From Chitinophaga filiformis (GTDB lineage Bacteria > Bacteroidota > Bacteroidia > Chitinophagales > Chitinophagaceae), in the NCBI RefSeq assembly GCF_021646545.1, contig NZ_JAKIRP010000003.1, positions 639,667 through 703,666 of the forward strand: a stretch of 64,000 nt of DNA. Reading direction: 5' to 3'. This document shows positions 8,755-17,164 of the stretch, piece by piece. The notes below the pieces were generated by a model that was not told where the DNA came from, did not search any database, and worked only from the letters and a program-made list of their open reading frames with translations. The first letter of the stretch is position 1. Every line of letters starts with the position of its first letter. Both the position numbers and the translations under genes were made by a program.

Positions 8755-9480
8755 TTATTGGTTTACGATATTTTTAACGGAAAACATGTGCTGATAATTA
8801 TCTGCAATACGGTCGGCCGGTGTACCAGGCGTCATAAACCCAGCCATCTGCCGGAAGCTGACCGGCGTAGCACCGTTGAACCAGCTCATGGCATCCGCCT
8901 GCAAGATAACTTTGGGTTTAGATTGCGGGCCGGTCCGCAGTGGTGAAGGCAGGGACAGCGTCACCATACGTTGGGTAACGTGAGGCGCCCTGTATCCGCC
9001 GATATGGAATTGCAGCATATGGTTGGGTAGCCGGGAGGATGGGGAAGTACCTTCCAGTTTCGCCATAATATAACCGCTGTTCCAGGTCCAGAACATCCCA
9101 TATAACGGATCCAATGCGCCGCTCTGCGGGCCGCTGAAATTCAGCACGCTATCCACACCTATCATGAAAGACAGCTGTGTATACTCCCCTTCCGGGCACT
9201 GTGGCAACAGGATCTTCTTCGAAGCAACACTGTCTTCACTGACCAGGAAATACGCCGGCGGCAGTGCGATCTTCCTGCCATTGGCAGCTATCAGTGAAAA
9301 ATTACTGAGATAGTATTTGAACAATGTGATATTGAAAGTATCTCCTGCAGCATTGGTGTAGGTCCCCGTCCGCAGCTGCATGGGCTGGCTGGCTACTATA
9401 TGACTGATCTCCAGCTGCATCTGCTGTGCAGCTGTGCCCGTGGAAATGAACAGGAATATCAGTAATAACAGGCGGTTCAT
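8755..9480 (-). CDS. MbnP-like secreted protein, partner of the di-haem enzyme
   Basis: A 241-residue protein with a signal peptide (about 1-18, ending TGTAAQ). The body is beta-rich and carries the motif block GVDSVLNFSGPQSGALDP followed by LYGMFWTWNSGYIMAKLEG (residues 108-144), which I recognise from MbnP-like proteins. In methanotrophs MbnP is a periplasmic copper-binding protein in which a Trp is turned into kynurenine by the di-haem partner MbnH. Trp131, Trp133 and Trp200 are candidate targets here. The stop is 6 bp from the start of the peroxidase gene, so the two are almost certainly co-expressed. There is no methanobactin operon in the window, so this would be the stand-alone form of the pair. 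Confidence 0.78.
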   Translation of the reverse strand: MNRLLLLIFLFISTGTAAQQMQLEISHIVASQPMQLRTGTYTNAAGDTFNITLFKYYLSNFSLIAANGRKIALPPAYFLVSEDSVASKKILLPQCPEGEYTQLSFMIGVDSVLNFSGPQSGALDPLYGMFWTWNSGYIMAKLEGTSPSSRLPNHMLQFHIGGYRAPHVTQRMVTLSLPSPLRTGPQSKPKVILQADAMSWFNGATPVSFRQMAGFMTPGTPADRIADNYQHMFSVKNIVNQ

Positions 9481-9541
9481 AATATCGAAAGTAAGCGATT
9501 TTTTTTATTACCTTGTCGAAATACGTTTAACATTATAACCC

Positions 9542-10120
9542 ATGACAGAAGACATATTACAGCAATTCCCAGAACACTACCAGTACATTGCCGACGCCAC
9601 GAACGCTTCCGGATTTACTATGGCCTCCGACCCGCTCACCTGCTCCCTGCTCCGTACACTGGCAGCATCCAAACCCTATGGCAGCTTTCTCGAACTGGGC
9701 ACAGGCACCGGCCTCTCCACGTCCTGGATACTGGACGGAATGGATAAGGAAAGCACCCTTATTTCTGTAGATAATGCAGAAGAGTTCCTGGATATCGCCA
9801 AACAGTTTTTAAGCGACGACAAGCGCCTGAAACTCGTACACGCCGATGGTGGCGAATGGCTCAAGGAAAACAGGCGCAGAAAGTTCGATTTCATTTTTGC
9901 CGATACCTGGCATGGTAAATACCTGATGCTGGAAGAAGCACTGACCATGCTCAACAAAGGAGGCCTTTACATTATCGACGATATGCTGCCGCAGCCTAAC
10001 TGGCCGGAAGGACATGCAGAAAAAGCAACACAACTGATAAAAGACCTCGAAGCAAGAGAAGACCTGTTACTCACGAAAATGGTATGGGCAACAGGGATCA
10101 TTATTGCGGTGAAGAAATAG
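9542..10120 (+). CDS. SAM-dependent O-methyltransferase-like protein
   Basis: A 192-residue cytosolic protein with a Rossmann-type methyltransferase core. FLELGTGTGLST (residues 49-60) is the SAM-binding motif I, ISVDN near 83 carries the acidic residue that holds the ribose, and FDFIFADTWHGKY with GGLYIIDDM matches the motifs of class I O-methyltransferases of the caffeoyl-CoA/catechol type. The substrate cannot be read from the sequence. It stands alone between a divergent gene and a strong terminator. Confidence 0.8.
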   Translation: MTEDILQQFPEHYQYIADATNASGFTMASDPLTCSLLRTLAASKPYGSFLELGTGTGLSTSWILDGMDKESTLISVDNAEEFLDIAKQFLSDDKRLKLVHADGGEWLKENRRRKFDFIFADTWHGKYLMLEEALTMLNKGGLYIIDDMLPQPNWPEGHAEKATQLIKDLEAREDLLLTKMVWATGIIIAVKK

Positions 10121-10137
10121 CTTGCATCTCTTTTTGT

Positions 10138-10169
10138 AAAGGCCTCCGGACAGTTTTCCGGGGGCCTTT
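10138..10169 (+). terminator. Hairpin terminator after the methyltransferase gene
   Basis: AAAGGCCTCCGGA pairs with TCCGGGGGCCTTT across a 6-nt loop (one G-T pair), 17 bp after the stop codon. The A/T-flanked GC stem fits an intrinsic terminator, although the T-run is short. Confidence 0.75.
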
Positions 10170-10295
10170 GCTGTTTTAGGTACCGGAATGCCCGTTTCCC
10201 GGTAAATCTTGTCCACCCCGCGAGATGCTGCTGGTCAGGGTGGTATACCGGGTATACCTTTACGTTACAATTCTGAACATTAAAAAATTAAACAC

Positions 10296-10706
10296 ATGAA
10301 ACGTAATAACATTCTCGCAGGCGCAATAGTTACAGTAGTTATGATGGCAGCAACGATCATCCCCGGCTCTGCCAGTGCGCAGCTAAAAGGCCTTGGCCGT
10401 ACTGATCTTCAGCAACATGATCTCAGCATTCCCGGACGTGAAGCCGTGCAGGTACTTGTGGATTTTAAGCCGGGCGTAACAGCTCCCAAGCATAGCCATC
10501 CGGGAGAAGAGATTATCTATGTGACTGAAGGAGTGTTAGAGTATAAACTTGAAGGGAAACCGCCGGTAACGCTCAAGGCTGGTGATGTGTTGTTCATACC
10601 ATACGGCGTGAAGCATGAAGTGAAGAATGTGGGAAAGGGTGAAGCGAAGGAACTTGCGACGTATGTAGTGGAAAAAGGGAAGCCGCTGGTAGTGCTGGCG
10701 AAGTGA
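10296..10706 (+). CDS. Secreted small cupin-domain protein
   Basis: A 136-residue protein with a signal peptide (cleavage probably after SASA, residue 28) and one cupin barrel. Cupin motif 1 is GVTAPKHSHPGEEIIYVTEG (His66, His68, Glu72) and motif 2 is AGDVLFIPYGVKHEV (His107). These three His and one Glu form the usual metal site. Such mono-cupins are found in the periplasm with varied or unknown roles, so no reaction can be assigned. It is a single gene. Confidence 0.85.
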   Translation: MKRNNILAGAIVTVVMMAATIIPGSASAQLKGLGRTDLQQHDLSIPGREAVQVLVDFKPGVTAPKHSHPGEEIIYVTEGVLEYKLEGKPPVTLKAGDVLFIPYGVKHEVKNVGKGEAKELATYVVEKGKPLVVLAK

Positions 10707-10746
10707 GGCGGAAAGGCTTTCAGGGAGTACCTGGAAGCCTTTTTTA

Positions 10747-10818
10747 CATGACATATAGTGCCTTTTCGTGACATAAAATGCATTTGCGCGACATATAAGC
10801 ACGTTTCGTGACATAAAC
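10747..10818 (+). repeat. 20-bp imperfect tandem repeat, 3.6 units
   Basis: Units begin at 10747, 10767, 10787 and 10807 with exactly 20-bp spacing. Each starts C(A/G)(T/C)GACATA and ends in a T-rich run; the last unit is cut after 12 bases. The array lies between the cupin gene and the 3' end of the Toprim-like gene. Units follow one another without spacers, so this is not a CRISPR array. Confidence 0.7.
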
Positions 10819-10857
10819 TAGCTAGCTTATCTTTTCGCGCCCGTTACAATGTTGTGT

Positions 10858-11391
10858 TTAAAATTTCTTAAGCACTCGCAAATCCGCCTGATACGTATTC
10901 TCTTTCAGATAACTAACCCAATCCGCCAGTCTTATCAGGTCTCTTGCCCCGGCCTCGCGCATTGCGATGAACAAGCGTTTGAAGCGCTCATCATACTTGG
11001 AGTTCACAGATTTTGATACTTTCTTAAGCTGCTCAAGATCTTCCGGTAAATTAAAATCAGATAAGGAAATATTTGCAAGTGTAGCATTATCCAGTATGAA
11101 CCGCTCCATGGCGGGACTTATCTGAATAATGTAATGATGCCTGGCAATATTGGAATGCCTGTGCAATATTAAAGCCCCTGCCTGGCAGACAACGGTAAAT
11201 TCTTTAAGATAATCTACCTCATACTTGTCTTTGTCTATAATGCCAATGGCAAAACGATCTGAGAAGTTTTGTTTCATTACTTTAGTAACAGTACCACAAC
11301 CTTTCTGATGATTATATCGTGTTACTGGTGGTACTAAAGTTTCAAGAAGATTGGTGTCAACAAAACATTCAGGGATGACTGCTAAATCCAT
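10858..11391 (-). CDS. Compact Toprim-like protein paired with an ATPase
   Basis: A 177-residue protein without membrane segments. The N-terminus reads LAVIPECFVDTNLLETL, matching the shape of a Toprim motif 1 (hydrophobic strand, Glu8, three residues, Asp12, helix), and FAIGIIDKDK at 47-56 gives the DxD pair (Asp53, Asp55) of motif 2. Toprim domains bind Mg2+ and cleave nucleic acid in OLD nucleases, DnaG and topoisomerases. The ATG overlaps the stop of the upstream ATPase gene (TGATG), implying translational coupling and a two-subunit complex. ATPase plus separate Toprim subunit resembles the layout of PARIS (AriA/AriB), but this subunit is much smaller. I do not recognise a named family; the nuclease role is inferred. 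Confidence 0.65.
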   Translation of the reverse strand: MDLAVIPECFVDTNLLETLVPPVTRYNHQKGCGTVTKVMKQNFSDRFAIGIIDKDKYEVDYLKEFTVVCQAGALILHRHSNIARHHYIIQISPAMERFILDNATLANISLSDFNLPEDLEQLKKVSKSVNSKYDERFKRLFIAMREAGARDLIRLADWVSYLKENTYQADLRVLKKF

Positions 11392-12377
11392 CAAATAAAA
11401 CTTTCGCTATTGGTGAATAAATCTACTCCGTTTTGAAAGACGTCATGCAACTCCTGGTCAGAAAGTCGCTTAACGCTTGTTGCACTATTTTCATAGTGAA
11501 CTAAGAAAACTGATAGTTCATTCCGGCTATTTTCCAACAGATCATTTAGTATAAAAGGGCTGTGGGTAGCGATAAAATACTGATTGTTCGGGCCATGGAT
11601 CATTTCCTGTGTAAGAAGCGCCATATATGGAGGAAACGAATGCGCTTCTGGTTCTTCAAACAGTAGTACACTATCTCTATTTGAAGCGATGGCTGCTTTG
11701 AAGAATATAACACGTTGAAGGGTATCTGCAATGGAATTGTAAGGTATCAGGAACATGCCATCCTTATCAGTAGATTGGATCACTTTAACAGTCTGGCTGC
11801 TCTTATCAAAAGCGATGTCTAAACCATATTCTTTAAACAGCGCAGTAACCTGGCTTTTAAGTTCTCCGTACTGTTCTATAACCGATAACAGGTTGAATCC
11901 GAAAGGTGGAATAAGATATTTGCTATGCCCTTTTTTATAGGCGACGTCAGATTTATAGGTATATCGTTTGATTGGGGGTTCAAAAGAATCGCTTCTTTTC
12001 CCACCTTTTACTAATAGTTTTTCATCGACATGAAAATCGAATGATTCACCGGGATACAATAAAGCAATATTCAATCCTTCCTTGGGGTGATATTTCAATT
12101 GGACGTCACCTCCATTCGTCCTGATCACAGCATTATTCGCAGTGTTACCATTATAAAACAATTCCGTTTCATGTTCCAAACGGATCAGGCTATTTAATTT
12201 TTTGAGTGCATTTTCCCTTAGATACGGCAATGAAAATAATGATAAAGCCTCTATGATATTGGATTTCCCTACGTTAGGACGACCTATGAAAAGGTTGATC
12301 CGTTTGAAGCCGTCTAGCTCCAAATTCCTGATGGATTTAAAATTATTGATGGCTATATGATCGAGAGAATTTGACAT
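11391..12377 (-). CDS. OLD/RecF-type AAA ATPase
   Basis: A 328-residue ATPase of the ABC/SMC-like AAA_15/AAA_21 group. Visible are the N-terminal IAINNFKSIRNLELDGF strand pair, Walker A GRPNVGKSN (32-40), Walker B SVLLFEEPEAH (236-246) with catalytic Glu, and the switch His in FIATHSPF (His272). The middle (about 60-220) is a variable insertion rather than a long coiled coil, so it is closer to OLD/AriA ATPases than to SMC or RecN. It overlaps the Toprim-like gene by one base, and a 105-residue gene precedes it by 90 bp. Such ATPase and nuclease pairs are often phage-defence modules. The cassette is visibly more AT-rich than the flanking metabolic genes. Confidence 0.85.
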   Translation of the reverse strand: MSNSLDHIAINNFKSIRNLELDGFKRINLFIGRPNVGKSNIIEALSLFSLPYLRENALKKLNSLIRLEHETELFYNGNTANNAVIRTNGGDVQLKYHPKEGLNIALLYPGESFDFHVDEKLLVKGGKRSDSFEPPIKRYTYKSDVAYKKGHSKYLIPPFGFNLLSVIEQYGELKSQVTALFKEYGLDIAFDKSSQTVKVIQSTDKDGMFLIPYNSIADTLQRVIFFKAAIASNRDSVLLFEEPEAHSFPPYMALLTQEMIHGPNNQYFIATHSPFILNDLLENSRNELSVFLVHYENSATSVKRLSDQELHDVFQNGVDLFTNSESFI

Positions 12378-12467
12378 CGTTAGCTAAAATAGGACATTTT
12401 CTGAACAGATCAGTGGCTGAATATACACCATTCAGATATTTCAATACTCCATCCGGAGACAAAAAAT

Positions 12468-12785
12468 TCAGCCATTCCAATAGTCATACACCTCTTTCAA
12501 CAACACTTCCTCACTAACCTCCTTAAGTACCTTCGCGACGCTTTGTGTTTCTGATGTAGTCTCATCAATCACCTCAAACTCGGCATAATATTTCATGTCT
12601 TCCTGCGCACAATCCCTGAACTTCCAGTTTGATACATAAACCAGCTTATCTTTCTTCTTAAACCCAACAGCACATAAATCAGCCTCCCAGAAGTCTACCA
12701 GTTCAACAACATCTTCTCCGAGCATTTTCACGATCAGATTATATATGTATCTGATACCCGGATCTTTAATTTGCAAATCTTCCAT
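12468..12785 (-). CDS. Small acidic hypothetical protein
   Basis: A 105-residue protein I do not recognise. It has no signal peptide or membrane helix, is rich in acidic residues (about one in five), and is predicted mixed alpha/beta, with a C-terminal helix of repeated EV/LKEV patterns. It lies 90 bp upstream of the ATPase gene on the same strand and could belong to that cassette as a regulator or sensor, but the gap leaves room for separate transcription. Base composition is AT-rich like the ATPase gene. The ORF quality (ATG start, uninterrupted frame, no overlap) supports a real gene. Confidence 0.55.
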   Translation of the reverse strand: MEDLQIKDPGIRYIYNLIVKMLGEDVVELVDFWEADLCAVGFKKKDKLVYVSNWKFRDCAQEDMKYYAEFEVIDETTSETQSVAKVLKEVSEEVLLKEVYDYWNG

Positions 12786-12808
12786 ACGTTATCATTGTCA
12801 GCAACAAA

Positions 12809-12841
12809 ATAAAAAATAAAAGGGCGCCATGCTGACACCCT
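12809..12841 (-). terminator. Terminator of the fucose operon
   Basis: Read on the minus strand, AGGGTGTC-agcat-GGCGCCCT forms an 8-bp stem with two G-T pairs, followed by a U-rich run (TTTATTTTTTATTT). It begins 25 bp after the symporter stop codon. Confidence 0.75.
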
Positions 12842-12865
12842 TCTATTGAACTATTTGATTGTTTA

Positions 12866-14164
12866 TTAGTGTGCTTTATCCAGCTTATATCCTTTCACGC
12901 CAAACCACACCACTACTGCAAAGCAGATCAGCGGCAGGATGTAAGCCATCTGGATATTGGAATTATCAGAGATGAGTCCCATCAGCGGAGGGAAGATAGC
13001 ACCACCTACGATAGACATGATGATCAGTGATGATCCGAACTTTGTATCAGGTCCCAGGCCTTTAATACCCAGGGAGAAGATAGTCGGGAACATGATAGAC
13101 ATGAAGAACGGTACTGCCAGTACAGTCCATACGGCTATCTGTCCTTTGGTGGTCATTGCGATCAGGATCAATCCCACGTTGATAGCACCATACAGTGTTA
13201 ATAAGGTTTGTGGTTTAAAGGTGCGCATCAGGAACGTACCGAAGAAACGGCCAACCATGAAACCTAAACCTGCCACAGAACCTAACAATACCGCAGCTTC
13301 CTTCTCTCCTATTCCTGCTGTGAACTTTGCGAAACGGATAAAGAAGGCATTTACACCTACCTGTCCGCCGATATAAAAGAACATTGCTACTACGGCAGCA
13401 ATCAGGTGGCGATGCCTGAATATGCTACCTTTTTCGCCTGCTGTTGCATCGATGCTTGTATCCTCCTGTTCAGTTACTTCCGGCATTTTGGTGACAACAA
13501 ACAATATAGCGATCAGCAGTACAACGATACCGATCACAAGGTAGGGCACCTTTACAGTGCTGGCCTCGCCGATAAGATATTGCTGCAATGCATCTGGCGA
13601 CATTGCCGTGATCTGCTCCTTGCTCAGTTCTGTACCGGAGAGGATGAACTTTGCACCCAATATCGGCGCGATCATTGCCCCCACACCATTGAATGACTGT
13701 GCCAGGTTCAGACGTGTTGTAGCGGTCTCCGGACTACCCAATACAGATACATAAGGATTGGCAGCTGTTTCCAGGAATGTAAGACCAGTAGCAATGATGA
13801 ACAGTGCTCCCAGGAAGAAGCTGTATTCACGCGTATTGGCGGCCGGAATAAACAAAAAAGCGCCCAATGCATACAGGGCCAATCCGAGGATAATACCCGC
13901 CTTATATCCAAACTTCTTCATCACCGCTCCTGCTGGCAGTGCCATCAGGAAGTAGGCAGCAAAGACTGCGGAGTCAATAAATGCAGACTGCATATCTGAC
14001 AACTGACAGGCCTTTTTCAGGTGTGGAATAAGAATAGGGCTCATATTGTGGATCAGCGCCCAGAGAAAAAATAAACTGGTTACCAGTATGAATGCGAACA
14101 GGTAACTCTTTTTTGTATCGGTGTTTGCCTTAACTGTGGAAGTGGGCATCGCGGCTCCGGCCAT
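12866..14164 (-). CDS. fucP: L-fucose:proton symporter (FucP family)
   Basis: A 432-residue MFS transporter with about 12 membrane segments. The N-terminal half contains LFFLWALIHNMSPILIPHLKK and the ETAANPYVSVLGSPETATTRLNLAQSFNGVGA region, characteristic of the fucose/glucose/galactose permease branch of MFS. It should import L-fucose with a proton across the inner membrane. As the last gene of a seven-gene operon encoding sugar oxidation enzymes, with a mutarotase, context supports fucose rather than glucose. No porin or TonB receptor gene is nearby. Confidence 0.88.
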   Translation of the reverse strand: MAGAAMPTSTVKANTDTKKSYLFAFILVTSLFFLWALIHNMSPILIPHLKKACQLSDMQSAFIDSAVFAAYFLMALPAGAVMKKFGYKAGIILGLALYALGAFLFIPAANTREYSFFLGALFIIATGLTFLETAANPYVSVLGSPETATTRLNLAQSFNGVGAMIAPILGAKFILSGTELSKEQITAMSPDALQQYLIGEASTVKVPYLVIGIVVLLIAILFVVTKMPEVTEQEDTSIDATAGEKGSIFRHRHLIAAVVAMFFYIGGQVGVNAFFIRFAKFTAGIGEKEAAVLLGSVAGLGFMVGRFFGTFLMRTFKPQTLLTLYGAINVGLILIAMTTKGQIAVWTVLAVPFFMSIMFPTIFSLGIKGLGPDTKFGSSLIIMSIVGGAIFPPLMGLISDNSNIQMAYILPLICFAVVVWFGVKGYKLDKAH

Positions 14165-14200
14165 ATGTAAAATTTATATAGTGAAAATTGCTGTTGGCAA

Positions 14201-14983
14201 CTAGCTGATAGACCTGTCAAGGTGTGTATAACCACCATCTACATATACGATCTGTCCAGTGGTATGGGATGACACATTTGACAACAGGAACACCGTCATG
14301 TTAGCGATCTCCTCTGAAGTGGTCATGCGTTTTTCAAACGGGATCTTGGCTACGATAGACGCCAGTTTCTCCTGTGGATTCGGTAAAGAGTTGATCCAGG
14401 TTTCATACAGCGGCGTCCATACCTCTGCAGGAATCACTGTATTTACGCGGATGCCATGAGGTATCAGTTCTACTGCCCATTCACGGGTCAGCGCATTGAT
14501 ACCACCTTTGGAGGCTGCGTAACCGGATGTATTTCCCTGGCCTGTATCTGCTACCTTAGAACCGATATTTACGATATTACCTTTCGTAGCTTTCAGGTGA
14601 GGCAATGCATAGTGCGCCAGGTTGTAGTAGTGGGAGATGTTCTTCTGCAAAGATGCCATGAACTTCTCAGGACTACCGCTTTCCAGGCCCACGCCATCAT
14701 TTACACCGGCATTATTTACTAATCCGTCGATGCGGCCGTATTTTTCCACGGTAAAATCGATCACCTTTTTACAGGCGGCTGCTTCTCCCAGTTCTGCAGT
14801 TACCTCAACGGCTTTGCCACCGGCAGCAGTGATAGCTGCTACTGTCTTATTGTTGTCTTCTGTGCTTCTGCCCGCAATTACGGTAATACCGCCTTCTGCA
14901 GCAATCAGTTTGGAGATTGCCTCACCAATGCCTTTAGCGCCACCTGTAACTATAAATACTTTATCTTTTAATCCCAGATCCAT
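14201..14983 (-). CDS. SDR-family L-fucose dehydrogenase (probable)
   Basis: A 260-residue short-chain dehydrogenase. NAD(P) motif TGGAKGIG at 13-20, NNAG at 90-93, and a catalytic Ser142-Tyr155-x3-Lys159 set are all intact, so the enzyme should be active. In the oxidative fucose pathway known from Xanthomonas and Burkholderia, an SDR converts L-fucose to L-fucono-lactone. Its position next to fucP and the lactonase makes this the better candidate for that first oxidation, while the second SDR at 18003 would act later; the two assignments could be swapped. Substrate is inferred from context. Confidence 0.75.
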   Translation of the reverse strand: MDLGLKDKVFIVTGGAKGIGEAISKLIAAEGGITVIAGRSTEDNNKTVAAITAAGGKAVEVTAELGEAAACKKVIDFTVEKYGRIDGLVNNAGVNDGVGLESGSPEKFMASLQKNISHYYNLAHYALPHLKATKGNIVNIGSKVADTGQGNTSGYAASKGGINALTREWAVELIPHGIRVNTVIPAEVWTPLYETWINSLPNPQEKLASIVAKIPFEKRMTTSEEIANMTVFLLSNVSSHTTGQIVYVDGGYTHLDRSIS

Positions 14984-15018
14984 GTGAATCGTTTAAATTG
15001 TTTTAATTGACCAAGGAA

Positions 15019-15846
15019 CTACAGACCGTAGAACCTGACAGCGTTTCCGCCCATGACACCTGCCTTTTCACTGGCAGAAAGACGGCTGATATAATCAGTA
15101 ACAATCCCTATTACTTCCGCGTAACTGGCCGCTAGTTTACATACCGGCCAGTCAGACCCGAACATCAGGCGTTCGGGACCGAAGGCTTCGAGCACTACAT
15201 CCAGGAAAGGTGTAAAATGCGCAGCATCCCACTTCTGCCAGTCAGCTTCTGTCACCAGCCCACTTAGTTTGCAGTATACATGCGGATGTTGTGCGATCGC
15301 ACGCATATGCGTTTCCCAGGCGCTGATATCTCCCGTTTTGAAATAAGGTTTGGCCATATGATCTATGACCAGCCGCTGACCGGGAAACTGCTGTACAAAA
15401 GCCGCCACTGCGGGTAATTGTACAGGATATACCAGTATATCGTAGGTGAAATTGTATTTTGACAATGCCCGTATCCCTTCACAGAAATCACTCCTCAGTA
15501 TAAAGGCAGGATCTGGCTCTCCCTGTACAATATGCCTGAAGCCTTTCAGCTTTTCAAAACGACTGAAATGTTCCAGTCTTTCAGACAGGTCATCTGCGCG
15601 AAGATCGACCCATCCTACTACACCTTTAATGAAATTGTGTTGAGCGGCCAGATCAAGCAGAAAATTGGTTTCTGTTTCCGACTGATCTGCCTGTACTGCT
15701 ACACAACCATCCACACCATTTTCCTGCAACACAGGTTGCAGATGGTGTGGCAGAAAATCTTCCTGGATCACTTTCATATCGTCAGTGATCCAGGCATCCT
15801 TTACAGGGTGATATTGCCAGAAATGCTGGTGTGCGTCTATAATCAT
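15019..15846 (-). CDS. Amidohydrolase-family L-fuconolactonase (probable)
   Basis: A 275-residue TIM-barrel hydrolase of the amidohydrolase_2 group (COG3618). It opens MIIDAHQHFW with the metal-site histidines 6 and 8, contains VIDHMAKP (a later metal His) and ends with FGSDWPVC, whose Asp is the catalytic base. COG3618 includes experimentally known L-fucono- and L-rhamnono-lactonases. In this operon it should open the lactone to L-fuconate. Length is typical. Confidence 0.82.
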   Translation of the reverse strand: MIIDAHQHFWQYHPVKDAWITDDMKVIQEDFLPHHLQPVLQENGVDGCVAVQADQSETETNFLLDLAAQHNFIKGVVGWVDLRADDLSERLEHFSRFEKLKGFRHIVQGEPDPAFILRSDFCEGIRALSKYNFTYDILVYPVQLPAVAAFVQQFPGQRLVIDHMAKPYFKTGDISAWETHMRAIAQHPHVYCKLSGLVTEADWQKWDAAHFTPFLDVVLEAFGPERLMFGSDWPVCKLAASYAEVIGIVTDYISRLSASEKAGVMGGNAVRFYGL

Positions 15847-15915
15847 TATTTCATAACGTTTAGCTTCCTTTTCAGTGGTTATAAAGCTATACTTCCTTAC
15901 TGCTATTCCGCTTCA

Positions 15916-16248
15916 TCAATGTAGTGAAAAGATCCTGTCCATCATCAGCCATTTCTCGCCGGGTTTCGCTACAGGCAGGGCCTTCTGATACTTCCACATC
16001 AGCTGCTCCCACTCCTGTACTTTAGGATTGGCAGCATCTGCCGCTCCTTTCGCGTCGAAGGAGAAACTGTCGTTCACCTCCATGATCATAAAGAGACGGT
16101 CCATGATACGGTAGATCTCCATATTGGTGATACCGCTATCAGTGATGCTCTTTTTTATCTCCGGCCATACCTCACGATGGTAGGCTTCATATTCTGCTAT
16201 CAGAGCCGGATCATTCACCAGGTCCAATGCCAGGCAGTAACGTTTCAT
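15916..16248 (-). CDS. L-fucose/L-rhamnose mutarotase (RhaM family)
   Basis: A 110-residue dimeric ferredoxin-like protein of the COG3254 family. The start MKRYCLALDLVNDPALIAEY, then HREVWPEI, GITNMEIYRI and a C-terminal W-containing motif are typical. The family interconverts alpha and beta anomers of 6-deoxy sugars; a Xanthomonas member serves in L-fucose oxidation. It lies 5 bp downstream of the FAH gene, in the same operon. Confidence 0.88.
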   Translation of the reverse strand: MKRYCLALDLVNDPALIAEYEAYHREVWPEIKKSITDSGITNMEIYRIMDRLFMIMEVNDSFSFDAKGAADAANPKVQEWEQLMWKYQKALPVAKPGEKWLMMDRIFSLH

Positions 16249-16253
16249 AGTGT

Positions 16254-17105
16254 TTATTTATACGCGACAGCCGTTTGTTTGGAACTGCCCAATCCATCAA
16301 TACCCAGTTCGATCACATCGCCTGGTTTAATGTATACCTGTGGGTTCATACCCAGTCCTACACCCGCCGGTGTACCTGTAGAGATCACATCTCCCGGGAG
16401 CAGTGTCATGAACTGGCTCAGGTAAGATACCAGGAAAGGTATTTTGAAGATCAGGTTGGCAGTGGTACCGTCCTGCATGGTTTTACCGTTTACGGTTAGC
16501 CAGAGGCGCAGGTTATCAACATCTTTCACTTCGTCTTTGGTAACCAGCCATGGGCCCAGGGGAGCAAAGGTATCGTTGCTCTTTCCTTTTACCCACTGTC
16601 CGCCACGTTCCAGCTGGAAAGCGCGTTCGCTGTAGTCGTTGTGCAATGCATAACCAGCTACATAACTCAGGGCATCTTTCTCATCCACATAGCTGGCTTT
16701 TTTACCGATCACAACCGCCAGTTCCACTTCCCAGTCAGTTTTCTCACTGTTACGGGGAATGATCAGATTATCGTTAGGCCCTACCAGGGAAGAAGTGCTT
16801 TTAAAGAATACGATAGGCTCCGCAGGTATCTGCGCATTGGTTTCCCTTGCGTGGTCAGCATAGTTCAGACCTATACAGATGATCTTGGAAGGCCTTTGTA
16901 CGCAGGATCCCAGGCGTGTGCCTGCAGCTACCTGTGCACAGCTGCCGCTGTTCTTTTCCCACCATGCAGCCAGGCGCTGTAAACCATCTGTCTCAAAGAA
17001 CTTTTCGCCGAAGTCTTCTCCAAATGCACTTACATCGAATGTACCTGCTTCTGTTACAATACCTGGCTTTTCTGCACCCGGTAAACCAAATCTGATCAGT
17101 TTCAT
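16254..17105 (-). CDS. FAH-family hydrolase (2,4-diketo-3-deoxy-L-fuconate type, probable)
   Basis: A 283-residue fumarylacetoacetate hydrolase-fold protein. The N-terminal cap (1-70) is followed by the catalytic domain with CIGLNYADHA, a metal site built from Glu126 and Glu128 in DWEVELAVVIG and Asp157 in HNDYSER, and VISTGTPAGVG near the end. In the non-phosphorylating fucose route an FAH-type enzyme cleaves 2,4-diketo-3-deoxy-L-fuconate to pyruvate and lactate, which fits this operon. Automatic labels such as ureidoglycolate lyase would be misleading. The exact substrate is inferred. Confidence 0.8.
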   Translation of the reverse strand: MKLIRFGLPGAEKPGIVTEAGTFDVSAFGEDFGEKFFETDGLQRLAAWWEKNSGSCAQVAAGTRLGSCVQRPSKIICIGLNYADHARETNAQIPAEPIVFFKSTSSLVGPNDNLIIPRNSEKTDWEVELAVVIGKKASYVDEKDALSYVAGYALHNDYSERAFQLERGGQWVKGKSNDTFAPLGPWLVTKDEVKDVDNLRLWLTVNGKTMQDGTTANLIFKIPFLVSYLSQFMTLLPGDVISTGTPAGVGLGMNPQVYIKPGDVIELGIDGLGSSKQTAVAYK

Positions 17106-17164
17106 ATAAAAATTTACTGTTTATGCTTTTGCTTTATGCGATGGCTGCTGTGCAGCACATGCTA

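Noticed and set aside
10747..10818. Possible CRISPR array in the 20-bp repeats
   Set aside because: The units join without spacers, are imperfect, and no cas gene is present.
12957..13955. Several plus-strand ORFs opposite fucP
   Set aside because: They are shadows of a well-conserved transporter on the other strand.
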